From the NCBI RefSeq assembly GCF_023721795.1, contig NZ_JAMQYE010000001.1, positions 1,426,001 to 1,490,000 on the forward strand: 64,000 nucleotides of DNA, in the 5' to 3' direction. Position numbers and translations under genes: made by a program. A model generated the notes under the pieces. It saw only the letters and a list, made by a program, of their open reading frames with translations. It ran no database searches and was not told where the DNA came from. This document shows positions 1 to 10,126 of the stretch, in pieces (position 1 is the stretch's first letter; each line of letters starts with the position of its first letter). This stretch comes from Zeimonas sediminis (GTDB lineage: Bacteria > Pseudomonadota > Gammaproteobacteria > Burkholderiales > Burkholderiaceae_E).

Positions 1-1808
<1,808 letters not shown>

Positions 1809-1900
1809 GGCGTGCTCGGAACTCGACAGGGTGGTTTTTCAGGGCAACCTGCAATTCTACCCATTGATGGCAAACCGAGGGCGCCATGACCCGATACAGG

Positions 1901-1927
1901 AAAAAAAGCGGGCGCCGACAGGCGCCC
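1901..1927 (-). terminator. Rho-independent terminator of the Gly/Gln-rich protein gene
   Basis: Read on the minus strand, the stem GGGCGCC (1921-1927) pairs through a four-base loop with GGCGCCC (1910-1916) and is followed by seven T (1907-1901). It lies 64 bases after the stop at 1991 and before the alaS start, so it should isolate alaS from upstream transcription. Confidence 0.85.
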
Positions 1928-1990
1928 GGAAGGGGGAGGAGAGGTTCCAGCGAATCGTCTGGGGGCGATTCCGCGGAAGAGAGGTTCCGG

Positions 1991-2464
1991 TCAGCGGCCG
2001 CGACCGCCGCCCATGCCGCCGCCCATGCCACCGCCGCCGCGCATGCCCTGGCCGCTGCCCATGCCGCCGCCGGAGCCGTCGCGCAGCCGTTCCTGCTGCT
2101 GTGCACGCTGGCGAATTCGCTCGCGCTCGCGGATCTGCTGCGGGTCGCCCTGGCGCATGCCCTGGCCGGCGCCGGGACCGGCGTTCGGGCCGGGGCCGAA
2201 CTGCTGTCCCGCCCCTTGGCCGGGACCGCGGCCGAACTGCTGGCCGGCGCCCTGCCCGGTGCCCTGCCCGAAGGCCTGGCCGGCGGCGGGCGTAGCGGGC
2301 GTCGCCCGGGTGGCGGAGCCGCTGCCCGGCTGAGCCGGCGTAGCGGGGGTGGCCGGCGTGGCCTGCGCCAGCCGCTCGACCGCCGCGGTGGACGGACCGC
2401 CCTGGGCCCAGCTGCTCATGGCAATGCCGGAAAGCAGGCCGGCGATCAGGATCTTGCTGCGCAT
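1991..2464 (-). CDS. Exported Gly/Gln-rich low-complexity protein, unknown function
   Basis: A 157-residue protein with a clear signal peptide (residues 1-21, ending SSWAQ). An Ala/Thr/Pro stretch (about 30-58) follows, then imperfect GQGxGQ/GPGQ repeats (about 60-105), a charged Arg/Glu/Gln segment rich in RERERIRQR (about 112-135) and a Gly/Met-rich tail ending GGGRGR. I chose the start at 2464 because AAAGGAG lies just upstream and the signal peptide begins there; the longer reading frame has no support. No domain is recognisable. The charged segment flanked by glycine-rich sequence could be a periplasmic or envelope-associated disordered protein. It is divergent from the CoA-transferase gene and ends in its own terminator. 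Confidence 0.75.
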   Translation of the reverse strand: MRSKILIAGLLSGIAMSSWAQGGPSTAAVERLAQATPATPATPAQPGSGSATRATPATPAAGQAFGQGTGQGAGQQFGRGPGQGAGQQFGPGPNAGPGAGQGMRQGDPQQIRERERIRQRAQQQERLRDGSGGGMGSGQGMRGGGGMGGGMGGGRGR

Positions 2465-2538
2465 CGAAATCTCCTTTCGAGAGGGGCGACCCGTTGTCGC
2501 CGCGATGCACCGATCATCCCGCCGGCAGGCCGGCTCAG

Positions 2539-2552
2539 GGGTTTCGAAACCC
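2539..2552. promoter_or_regulatory. Perfect 14-bp palindrome in a divergent promoter region
   Basis: GGGTTTCGAAACCC is self-complementary and sits in the 134-base gap between the divergent genes starting at 2464 (minus) and 2599 (plus). Position and symmetry fit an operator for a dimeric regulator. No regulator gene is adjacent, so which protein binds is unknown. Confidence 0.4.
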
Positions 2553-2598
2553 GGAATCCTGTAACTTTCCGTAATCGCCCTCCCCCGGTTACTGACGA

Positions 2599-3819
2599 AT
2601 GGCAAGAACTTCGCTCGAAGGCATCCGCGTCCTCGACCTCTCCCGTGTCCTCGCCGCGCCCTGGTGCGGCCAGAACCTGGCCGACCTGGGCGCCGACGTG
2701 ATCAAGGTCGAACGGCCGGGCGCCGGCGACGACACCCGCAGCTGGGGACCGCCCTTCCTGAAGGCGCGCGACGGCAGCGACACCGCGGACGCCGCCTACT
2801 ACCTGGCCGCCAACCGCAACAAGCGCTCGGTCGAGATCGACCTGTCCTGCGAGGCGGGCCAGCAGGCGGTGCGCGAGCTCGCCGCGGTCAGCGACGTCGT
2901 GCTGGAGAACTACAAGGTCGGACAGCTGAAGAAGTACGGGCTCGACTACGAGAGCCTGCGCAAGGTGAATCCGTCGCTGATCTACTGCTCGGTCACCGGC
3001 TTCGGCCAGACCGGGCCTTGGGCGCACCGCGCCGGTTACGACTTCATCATCCAGGCGCTGGGCGGGCTGATGTCGATCACCGGCGAGGCCGACGACCGGC
3101 CCGGCGGCGGCCCGCAGAAGGTCGGCGTGGCGGTCTCGGACCTGATGACCGGCATGTTCGCGACCCAGGCGGTGCTGGCCGCGCTGTTCCACCGCGAGCG
3201 CACCGGCGAGGGCCAGTACATCGACGTGGCGCTGCTCGACGTGCAGGTGGCGATGCTGGCCAACATGAACACCAACTACCTGGTCAGCGGGCAGCCGCCG
3301 AAGCGCTGGGGCAACGCGCATCCGAACATCGTCCCGTACCAGACCTTCAAGGCGGCCGACCAGTGGATCGTGGTGGCGGTCGGCAACGATGAGCAGTACC
3401 GGCGCTTCTGCGAGGCCGGCGGCCGCCCCGAGCTGCACCGCGACGAGCGCTTCGCCCGCAACGCCGACCGGGTGCGCAACCGCGCGATCCTGGTGCCGCT
3501 GCTCGAGCAGATGGTCGCCACGCGACCCGCCGAGCACTGGATCGCCGCGCTCGAGGCCGCCGGCGTGCCCTGCGGCCCGATCAACGACCTGCGCCAGGTG
3601 TTCGAGAACCCGCAGGTGCAGGCGCGCGGCCTGCGGGTGGACATCGAGCGCGAGGACGCGGGCCCGGTCAAGCTGGTCGGCAACCCGGTGAAGATGAGCG
3701 CAACGCCCCCGAGCCACCGGCTGCCCCCGCCGCGCCTGGGCGAGCATTCGGCCGAGGTGCTCGGCGCGCTGCTCGGCTACGACGACGCGGCGATCCGCGC
3801 CGCGGCCGGGCGCGGCTGA
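2599..3819 (+). CDS. CaiB/BaiF-family (class III) CoA-transferase
   Basis: A 406-residue family III CoA-transferase that moves CoA between carboxylic acids. The family features are visible: LSRVLAAPWCGQNLADLGADVIKVE at the N-terminus (CoA-binding half), the NRNKRS motif (about 72-77), and the conserved catalytic Asp in VSDLMTGMFA (Asp181). A GEGQYIDVALLD segment follows. The length matches the family. The donor and acceptor cannot be read from sequence; formyl-, succinyl-, glutaryl- and many other CoA-transferases share these motifs. It is 24 bases upstream of the sensor kinase gene on the same strand and could be co-transcribed with it. Confidence 0.9.
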   Translation: MARTSLEGIRVLDLSRVLAAPWCGQNLADLGADVIKVERPGAGDDTRSWGPPFLKARDGSDTADAAYYLAANRNKRSVEIDLSCEAGQQAVRELAAVSDVVLENYKVGQLKKYGLDYESLRKVNPSLIYCSVTGFGQTGPWAHRAGYDFIIQALGGLMSITGEADDRPGGGPQKVGVAVSDLMTGMFATQAVLAALFHRERTGEGQYIDVALLDVQVAMLANMNTNYLVSGQPPKRWGNAHPNIVPYQTFKAADQWIVVAVGNDEQYRRFCEAGGRPELHRDERFARNADRVRNRAILVPLLEQMVATRPAEHWIAALEAAGVPCGPINDLRQVFENPQVQARGLRVDIEREDAGPVKLVGNPVKMSATPPSHRLPPPRLGEHSAEVLGALLGYDDAAIRAAAGRG

Positions 3820-3843
3820 AGCGCCTGGGCGGCGCGCGAGCCG

Positions 3844-5916
3844 ATGAACAGCCCGATCGACGGTCGCACCAGGATCCTCGCCGCGGTCGCGGCGCTGATG
3901 GTCGCGGCGCTGATCGCGGCCGCGGTCGTGCTGTCGATCGAGTACGAGCGCAACGAGCGGCAGGAGGCGGTCCAGCTCGCCGCCGAGGGCGCGATCGTGT
4001 CGATCCGCTCGCACCTGGCCGAGACCGAGCAGCGGCTCGGCCTGCTCGCGGCCTCGCTGGCCGGCGGCGACGGTGCCGGGCGTTTCGATCGCCTGGCGCA
4101 TGAGCTGCTGGCCGGGGAGAGCGCGCTGCTCCGGATCGAATGGCGCGACGCGTCGGGAACGCTTTTGCACGGCGTCGCGGCGCCGTCGCCCCGCCCCAGG
4201 CTCGCCGACGCCGAGCGCGAGCGCCTCGGCTTCGAGGCCACGCTGGCGCTGCGCTCGGCGATCGAGTTCGACCGCCCGCTCTACTCCCGGTCGCACTTCG
4301 TGCGGCTCGGCGACCTCGGCGGCTTCGAGATCACCGAGCTGGCGATGCCGGTCGACGGCAGGCCGGCCGAGGCGGTGCTCGCGGTGTTCTCGATGCCGCT
4401 GCTGATCGACCGGGTGCTGCCCGCCGCGCTGCTTCGCTCGCACCAGGTGCAACTGACCGAGAACGACGGCACCTTCGTGGCGCGCTCGTCGATCCGCTTG
4501 CGCGGCGCCGGCGTCTACACCGCGTCGGTGCCGCTGGAGCGGCCCGGCATGTCGCTGCGCCTGCGGGTCGACAGCGCCCAGGGCTCGCCCAAGCTGATCC
4601 CCAACCTGCTGACCGCGATGCTGGTCGCGATGACGCTTGCGCTGGCGGCCAGCGGCACGATGCTCTGGCGCGACGGCCGCCTCCGGGCCCGCGCCGAGCG
4701 CGCGCTGCGCGACCAGCACGCGTTCCGCAAGGCGATGGAGGATTCGCTGTTCACCGGCCTGCGTGCGCGCGACCTGGACGGCCGCATCACCTACGTGAAT
4801 CCGGCCTTCTGCCGGATGACCGGCTACGAGGCCGACGAGCTGATCGGCCGCGCGCCGCCGATGCCCTACTGGGCGGCCGACCGCGCCGACGACGGCCGCC
4901 CGCGGCTCGAACGGGTGCGCGGCTCGGAAGCGATGCGCCTCGGCTACGAGACCGAGTTCGTGCGCCGCAACGGCGAGCGCTTCCCGGTGCTGATCTTCGA
5001 GGCGCCGCTGATCGACGAGCGCGGGCGCCAGACCGGCTGGATGGGCTCGATCCTCGACCTGAGCGAGCAGCGCCGCGTGGAGGCGATCAACCGGATGCAA
5101 CAGGAGAAGCTGCAGGCGAACGCCCGGATGGCGCTGCTGGGCGAGGTGGCCACTGCGCTGTCGCACGAACTGAACCAGCCGCTGGCGGCCATCGCCAGCT
5201 ACGCGAGCGCGTCCGACAACCTGCTGCGGGCCGATCCCGCACGGCAACGCCCGGGCGCGCTGCAGTCCGCGCTGGCGGGCATCCGCAGCCAGTCCGAGCG
5301 CGCCGGGCAGGTGATCCGAAGCGTGCAGTCCTTCATCCGCCGGCGGCACGTCGACCGCGAGCCTGTCCGTTTGGCCGATCTTCTCGCCGCGATCGAACCG
5401 CTGATCCAGCTGCAGGCCCGGCGCTCGCAATGCGGGGTGCGCTGGCACGCGGACCCCGAGGCGATCGTGCTCGGCGACCGGACGATGCTCGAGCAGGTGA
5501 TGCTTAACCTGACCCGAAACGCCTTCGATGCGATGGAGCAGGTCGGCGGGGCCCGGCCCGCGATCGAGATCGAGGCGCGCGTGGCGCGCGCCGCGCCGGG
5601 GAACGATGGCGCCTCCGGCGGCGACCCGGCCACCGTCGTCGTCGAGGTGAGCGACCGCGGCCCGGGGGTCGCCGCCGACATCGCGCCGCAGCTGTTCAGC
5701 GCCTTCGTCACGAGCAAGCCCGACGGGCTGGGCATCGGGCTGAGCCTGTGCCGCTCGGTGATCGAGGCGCACGGCGGGCAGCTTCGCTACCTGCCGCGCG
5801 AGGGCGGCGGCGCGACCTTCCGGTTCGCGCTGCCGCTGCTCGCCGCCGCGAGCGCGGCGACCGACCCGCGCCCTGCGCCCGACATTCGGCCGGCGCCGAC
5901 CGAGACCGCCGCATGA
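3844..5916 (+). CDS. Membrane sensor histidine kinase with PAS domain (DctS-like)
   Basis: A 690-residue sensor. TM1 is about residues 11-31, followed by an extracytoplasmic sensor region (about 32-252) and TM2 about 253-275. A PAS domain with YVNPAFCRMTGYEADELIG lies at about 295-410. The HisKA domain carries the phospho-accepting His441 in SHELNQPLAAI, and the ATPase domain has its N-box (MLNLTRNAFDAM, Asn559) and G-boxes (DRGPGV, GLGIGLSLC). All kinase residues are present. The stop overlaps the response-regulator start by ATGA, so the two are one unit. It resembles the DctS/DctR C4-dicarboxylate sensors. Placement directly upstream of a TctCBA transporter suggests it senses that transporter's substrate, which is an inference. 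Confidence 0.92.
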   Translation: MNSPIDGRTRILAAVAALMVAALIAAAVVLSIEYERNERQEAVQLAAEGAIVSIRSHLAETEQRLGLLAASLAGGDGAGRFDRLAHELLAGESALLRIEWRDASGTLLHGVAAPSPRPRLADAERERLGFEATLALRSAIEFDRPLYSRSHFVRLGDLGGFEITELAMPVDGRPAEAVLAVFSMPLLIDRVLPAALLRSHQVQLTENDGTFVARSSIRLRGAGVYTASVPLERPGMSLRLRVDSAQGSPKLIPNLLTAMLVAMTLALAASGTMLWRDGRLRARAERALRDQHAFRKAMEDSLFTGLRARDLDGRITYVNPAFCRMTGYEADELIGRAPPMPYWAADRADDGRPRLERVRGSEAMRLGYETEFVRRNGERFPVLIFEAPLIDERGRQTGWMGSILDLSEQRRVEAINRMQQEKLQANARMALLGEVATALSHELNQPLAAIASYASASDNLLRADPARQRPGALQSALAGIRSQSERAGQVIRSVQSFIRRRHVDREPVRLADLLAAIEPLIQLQARRSQCGVRWHADPEAIVLGDRTMLEQVMLNLTRNAFDAMEQVGGARPAIEIEARVARAAPGNDGASGGDPATVVVEVSDRGPGVAADIAPQLFSAFVTSKPDGLGIGLSLCRSVIEAHGGQLRYLPREGGGATFRFALPLLAAASAATDPRPAPDIRPAPTETAA

Positions 5917-6569
5917 GCCCGGCCGGATCCACGCCCGCCCCGCCGGCCGACGGGACGGTCTTCGTCGTCGAGGACGACGACGCGCTCGCCGACGCGCTGG
6001 TCTTCCTGCTCGCCTCGCGCGGCATCGCTGCCGAGCGCTTCGACGCCGCCGAGACCTTCCTGCGGCGGCTGCGCGCCGAGCCGGACTGGCCGCGCGGCCC
6101 GGCCTGCCTGCTGCTCGACGTGCGGATGCGCGGCCTGTCGGGCATCGAGCTCTTCGAGCGCCTGCGCCGCGAGCGTCCCGACCTGGCCGCCCCGGTCGTC
6201 TTCCTGACCGGCCACGGCGACATCCGGATGGCGGTCGACGCGCTCAAGGACGGCGCCTTCGACTTCTTCGAGAAGCCGTTCAGCGACAACCGGCTGGCCG
6301 ACCGGCTGATCGAGGCGCTGCGGGAATCCGAGCGGCGGATACGCGCGGCCGAGGGCTCGGCATCGGTCGAGGCGCGACTCGAGCGGCTCAGCGCGCGCGA
6401 GCGCGAGGTGATGGACCGGGTCCTCGAGGGCAAGCCGAACAAGCTGATCGCGCACGAGCTCGGCATCAGCATGCGTACCGTCGAGGTGCACCGCTCGAAC
6501 GTCTTCGCGAAGATGGAGGTCCGCAGCGCGGTCGAGCTCGCGCGCTTGCTGGCACCGGGCGGCGCCTGA
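5913..6569 (+). CDS. FixJ/DctR-type response regulator
   Basis: A 218-residue two-domain regulator. The receiver domain has the acidic pocket EDDD (20-23), phospho-acceptor Asp69 in LLLDVRMRGLSG, Thr99 and Lys121 in FFEKPF. A LuxR/FixJ helix-turn-helix follows (about 150-215; LSAREREVMDRVLEG...ELGISMRTVEVHRSNV). Starting at 5913 gives ATGA overlap with the kinase and a normal receiver N-terminus; an upstream in-frame extension is unsupported. It has no AAA+ domain, so it should act on sigma-70 promoters. The next gene downstream, 61 bases on, is the tctC-like binding protein, the likely target. Confidence 0.92.
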   Translation: MSPAGSTPAPPADGTVFVVEDDDALADALVFLLASRGIAAERFDAAETFLRRLRAEPDWPRGPACLLLDVRMRGLSGIELFERLRRERPDLAAPVVFLTGHGDIRMAVDALKDGAFDFFEKPFSDNRLADRLIEALRESERRIRAAEGSASVEARLERLSAREREVMDRVLEGKPNKLIAHELGISMRTVEVHRSNVFAKMEVRSAVELARLLAPGGA

Positions 6570-6630
6570 GCGCGCATGCGGCGGCCGGCGGTTATCATCC
6601 CCGGCGACCATCGAACGAGGAGAGAGAACG

Positions 6631-7683
6631 ATGTCCAACCAGATCGATCGTGCCCCGGTGCGGGCAGGACACCCGGTCCGGCGCGCGCTGTCCCGTGCGG
6701 TCGCGGCCGGCGCGCTGGGGCTGGCGCTGGCCGGCGCCGCGCCCTTCGCGGCCGCCCCGGCTGCCGCCCAGGAGTGGCCGACGAAGCCGATCCGCTTCGT
6801 GATCCCGTACCCGCCCGGCGGCCCGCTCGACCTGGTCGGCCGCGCGCTGGCCGAGGCGCTGCGCGAACCGCTGGGCCAGCCGGTCGTCGTCGAGAACCGG
6901 CCGGGCGCGGGCGGCAACCTGGGCGCGGACAACGTCGCCAAGTCGGCACCCGACGGCTACTCGATCGTGATGGGCGCCGTGGCGACCCACGCGATCAACC
7001 CCTACCTGTACGCGAAGATGCCCTACGACGCGAACCGCGACTTCGCGCCGATCACCCGCGTCGCGATGGTCCCGAACGTGCTGGTCATGAACCCGGACAC
7101 CGCGAAGGACCTGGGCATCGGCTCGGTGGCCGACCTGATCGCCTACGCGCGCAAGAACCCGGGCAAGCTGAACTACGCGTCGGGCGGCAACGGCAGCGCG
7201 GGCCACCTCGCGGGCGAGCTGCTGAAGGCGCAGGCGAAGGTCAGCATGGTGCACATCCCGTACCGGGGCGCCGCGCCCGCCCAGCTGGGCCTGCTCGCCG
7301 GCCAGACCGACCTGATGTTCGACAACCTGGCCTCGGCCGCGCCGCAGATCCGCGCCGGCAAGCTGAAGGCCTTCGCGGTCACCACCCCGCAGCGCTCCGG
7401 ATTCTTCGCCGAGCTGCCCACGGTGGCCGAGAGCGGCCTGCCGGGCTTCGACATCAGCACCTGGTTCGGCGTGTTCGCGCCGGCCGGCACGCCGCCGGCG
7501 ATCGTCGACAAGCTGAACGCGGCCTTCGGCAAGGCGCTGGGCTCGCCCGAGATCCGCGAGCGGCTCGCGAAGCTCGCCGCCGAGCCGGCGCCGATGAGCC
7601 CCGCCGATTTCGCGGCCTTCATCCGCGCCGAGCAGGCCAAGTACGAGAAGGTGGTCCGCGCCTCGGGCGCGCGGGTCGACTGA
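6631..7683 (+). CDS. tctC: Tripartite tricarboxylate transporter binding protein (Bug/TctC)
   Basis: A 350-residue periplasmic solute receptor with a long signal sequence cleaved after about residue 46 (APAAAQ-EWPTKPI). Family hallmarks are PIRFVIPYPPGGPLDLVGR, VVENRPGAGGNLGADNVAKSAPDGY and VHIPYRGAAPAQ. It delivers an organic acid to the TctA/TctB membrane pair encoded just downstream. An RBS (GAGGAGAGA) precedes the ATG. The gene is followed by a strong hairpin at 7703-7731, as often seen when the receptor is made in excess over the membrane subunits. The ligand is unknown; Bug proteins bind diverse carboxylates. Confidence 0.93.
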   Translation: MSNQIDRAPVRAGHPVRRALSRAVAAGALGLALAGAAPFAAAPAAAQEWPTKPIRFVIPYPPGGPLDLVGRALAEALREPLGQPVVVENRPGAGGNLGADNVAKSAPDGYSIVMGAVATHAINPYLYAKMPYDANRDFAPITRVAMVPNVLVMNPDTAKDLGIGSVADLIAYARKNPGKLNYASGGNGSAGHLAGELLKAQAKVSMVHIPYRGAAPAQLGLLAGQTDLMFDNLASAAPQIRAGKLKAFAVTTPQRSGFFAELPTVAESGLPGFDISTWFGVFAPAGTPPAIVDKLNAAFGKALGSPEIRERLAKLAAEPAPMSPADFAAFIRAEQAKYEKVVRASGARVD

Positions 7684-7702
7684 ACGAGAAGAAACGGCAC
7701 GC

Positions 7703-7731
7703 GGCGCGCCCGAACCACGAGAGGGCGCGCC
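7703..7731 (+). terminator. Hairpin between binding-protein and membrane-subunit genes
   Basis: GGCGCGCCC (7703-7711) and GGGCGCGCC (7723-7731) form a perfect 9-bp stem with an 11-base loop, 20 bases after the tctC stop. No T-run follows, so it is more likely a partial terminator or 3'-end mRNA stabiliser than a full stop. It would give more TctC than TctBA. Confidence 0.6.
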
Positions 7732-7896
7732 AGGCCTGGAAAGGGCCCGCCCGGCCGGTCATTGTGGATTTCCCGCATGGCCCGGTCCGGACGCGCCGAT
7801 TATGATCGCGGGTTACCGCGGTTCGGAACCAGGGCGGCAGACCGCTCCGCACGCCTGGCCGCCGCGATCGCATCGACGGGGAAGAGGAGGAAGTAC

Positions 7897-8358
7897 ATGC
7901 GTATCAGGAACCAGCAGGATTTCTGGGCCGGCGTGATGTTCACCGGCATCGGCGTCCTGTTCGCCGTGTTCTCGACGGCCTACGAGATCGGCACCGCCGC
8001 CCGGATGGGGCCCGGCTACTTCCCGCTGATGCTCGGCATCCTGCTCGCGATCCTGGGCCTGATCATCGCCTGGCGATCGACCTCGCCCTCCCACCCGGAG
8101 AGCCGCCTGGCCAAGACCGGCTGGCGAGAGATCCTGCTGATCCTCGGCGCGGTCGCGCTGTTCGGCGCCACGCTCTCCTGGCTGGGCATGGTCATCTCGA
8201 TCGTCCTGCTGATCTTCGTGGCCGCGATCGCCAGCCACGAGTTCTCGTGGAAGGAAACGGTCGTCTCGATCGTCGTGCTGCTGATCATGTCGGAACTCGT
8301 CTTCGTCAAGGGCCTGGAACTGCAGTTCCCGGTCTGGCCGAAGTTCCTGACCAACTGA
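7897..8358 (+). CDS. tctB: Tripartite tricarboxylate transporter small membrane subunit TctB
   Basis: A 153-residue protein with four hydrophobic segments (about residues 12-28, 40-58, 80-105 and 115-135) and the TctB signature AARMGPGYFPLMLGILLAILG. With TctA it forms the membrane part of the secondary, cation-coupled carboxylate carrier. I chose ATG 7897 because GAAGAGGAGGAAG lies immediately upstream and TctB proteins begin close to the first helix; the longer reading frame from 7762 adds a hydrophilic, unsupported N-terminus. Confidence 0.93.
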   Translation: MRIRNQQDFWAGVMFTGIGVLFAVFSTAYEIGTAARMGPGYFPLMLGILLAILGLIIAWRSTSPSHPESRLAKTGWREILLILGAVALFGATLSWLGMVISIVLLIFVAAIASHEFSWKETVVSIVVLLIMSELVFVKGLELQFPVWPKFLTN

Positions 8359-8373
8359 GCCCGGAGCCACCAA

Positions 8374-9885
8374 ATGGAATTGCTCGACAACCTCGCCCTG
8401 GGCTTCGGCACCGCGCTCTCGCTCGAGAACGTCTTCTACTGCTTCGTCGGCGTGCTGTTCGGCACGCTGATCGGCGTGCTCCCGGGCATCGGCCCGCTCG
8501 CGACCATCGCGATGCTGCTGCCGATCACCTACAAGATGTCGGATCCGACGACCGCGCTGATCATGCTCGCCGGCATCTACTACGGCGCGCAGTACGGCGG
8601 CTCGACCACGGCCATCCTGGTCAACCTGCCAGGCGAGACATCGTCGGTGGTGACCACGCTCGACGGCTACCAGATGGCCCGCAACGGCCGGCCTGGGCCG
8701 GCGCTGGCGATCGCGGCGATCGGTTCGTTCTTCGCCGGCACCGTCGCCACGATCATGATCGCGGCGGCGGCGCCTCCGATGTCCGAGATCGCCTTCAAGT
8801 TCGGCCCGGCCGAGTACTTCTCGCTGATGGTCATGGGCTTGATCGCGGCGGTCGTGCTGGCGCACGGCTCGGTCGTCAAGGCGCTGGGCATGGTCGTGTT
8901 CGGCCTGCTGCTCGGCATGATCGGCACCGACGTGAACTCCGGCGTCGCCCGCTTCTCCTTCGACATCCCCGAGCTGACCGACGGCCTGAACTTCACCGCG
9001 GTGGCGATGGGCATCTTCGGCTTCGGCGAGATCATCTCCAACCTGGAGCAGCGCGAGAACCGCGAGGTCTTCACCAAGAAGGTCGGCCGTTTGCTGCCCA
9101 GCATGGCGGAGTTCAAGGCGTCGATCGCCCCGATCATCCGCGGCACCGCGCTCGGCTCCTTCCTCGGCGTGCTGCCGGGCGGCGGCGCGGTGCTGTCCTC
9201 GTTCACCTCCTACGCGATCGAGAAGAAGCTGTCGAAGACGCCCGAGCGCTTCGGGAAGGGCGCGATCGAGGGCGTGGCCGGCCCCGAGGCCGCGAACAAC
9301 GCCGGCGCCCAGGCCTCGTTCATCCCGATGCTGACGCTGGGCATCCCGACCAACGCGGTCATGGCGCTGATGGTCGCGGGCATGATGATCCACAACATCC
9401 AGCCGGGCCCGCAGGTGATGACCAGCAACCCGACGCTGTTCTGGGGCCTGATCGCCTCGATGTGGATCGGCAACGCGATGCTGGTGGTGCTCAACCTGCC
9501 GCTGATCGGCATCTGGATCAAGCTGCTCACCGTGCCCTACCGGATCCTGTACCCGGCGATCCTGCTGTTCTGCTGCGTGGGCGTGTACTCGGTGAACAAC
9601 AACGTCTTCGACGTGTTCATCACGATCCCGTTCGCGATCCTCGGCTACGTGTTCCGCAAGTTCTCCTGCGAGCCGGCGCCGCTGCTGCTCGGCCTGGTGC
9701 TGGGCCAGCTGATGGAGGAGTACCTGCGGCGCGCGATGACGATCTCGCGCGGCGACTGGTCGATCTTCGTGACCCGGCCGCTGTCGCTCACGCTGCTGCT
9801 GATTGCCGCGGTGCTGCTGGTGATCGTGTTCCTGCCGGCGATCGCGAAGAAGCGCGACGAGGCCTTCGCCGAGGAAGCCGACTGA
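8374..9885 (+). CDS. tctA: Tripartite tricarboxylate transporter large permease TctA
   Basis: A 503-residue polytopic permease of about 12 membrane segments, the usual length. Both TctA signature regions are visible: GVLPGIGPLATIAMLLPITYK (about 32-52) and YGGSTTAILVNLPGE followed by DGYQMARNGRPGPAL. It starts 15 bases after tctB behind a GGAG ribosome site and is followed by two hairpins that close the operon. Together with tctC, tctB and the upstream two-component pair it makes a complete regulated uptake system. Confidence 0.95.
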   Translation: MELLDNLALGFGTALSLENVFYCFVGVLFGTLIGVLPGIGPLATIAMLLPITYKMSDPTTALIMLAGIYYGAQYGGSTTAILVNLPGETSSVVTTLDGYQMARNGRPGPALAIAAIGSFFAGTVATIMIAAAAPPMSEIAFKFGPAEYFSLMVMGLIAAVVLAHGSVVKALGMVVFGLLLGMIGTDVNSGVARFSFDIPELTDGLNFTAVAMGIFGFGEIISNLEQRENREVFTKKVGRLLPSMAEFKASIAPIIRGTALGSFLGVLPGGGAVLSSFTSYAIEKKLSKTPERFGKGAIEGVAGPEAANNAGAQASFIPMLTLGIPTNAVMALMVAGMMIHNIQPGPQVMTSNPTLFWGLIASMWIGNAMLVVLNLPLIGIWIKLLTVPYRILYPAILLFCCVGVYSVNNNVFDVFITIPFAILGYVFRKFSCEPAPLLLGLVLGQLMEEYLRRAMTISRGDWSIFVTRPLSLTLLLIAAVLLVIVFLPAIAKKRDEAFAEEAD

Positions 9886-9900
9886 GGCTTCGCCGCGCGA

Positions 9901-9925
9901 GCGGATCGGGAACTCCCCGATCCGC
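9901..9925. terminator. Perfect 10-bp hairpin after tctA
   Basis: GCGGATCGGG (9901-9910) and CCCGATCCGC (9916-9925) are perfectly complementary around a five-base loop, 15 bases after the tctA stop. There is no T-run of its own; it stands directly in front of a second, canonical terminator and may act with it or protect the 3' end. Confidence 0.6.
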
Positions 9926-9930
9926 GCACA

Positions 9931-9960
9931 GGAAAGGGCCCGGCAACGGGCCCTTTTCCG
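9931..9960 (+). terminator. Rho-independent terminator of the tctCBA operon
   Basis: The stem AAAGGGCCC (9933-9941) pairs with GGGCCCTTT (9948-9956) around a six-base loop and runs into TTTT. Because A and T runs flank both sides it could work weakly in reverse. It ends the tctCBA operon before the next binding-protein gene. Confidence 0.8.
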
Positions 9961-10126
9961 TTTCGGGACGCCGCTCCCGGGCGCGGCCGGGGCACCGCGT
10001 GAGCGCCGTGGCCTACCGGCGTTTGCTATCCTCGACGGTCTGGCATTTCCGGCTCGCCACGATCCGGAACGTCGGAGACCCGGCCCCGCACGCGGGCCGC
10101 ACCCACACCCCATCCTGCCTTCGAAC

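Noticed and set aside
2446-5772. Very long antisense frame (about 1100 codons) opposite the CoA-transferase and kinase genes
   Set aside because: It mirrors the codon bias of two clear genes on the other strand, has no ribosome site and no domain. Long antisense frames are expected in such GC-rich DNA.
7778-7806. Promoter for tctB-tctA (TATGAT at 7801)
   Set aside because: The -10 is plausible, but I could find no -35 at the right distance, so I did not list it.
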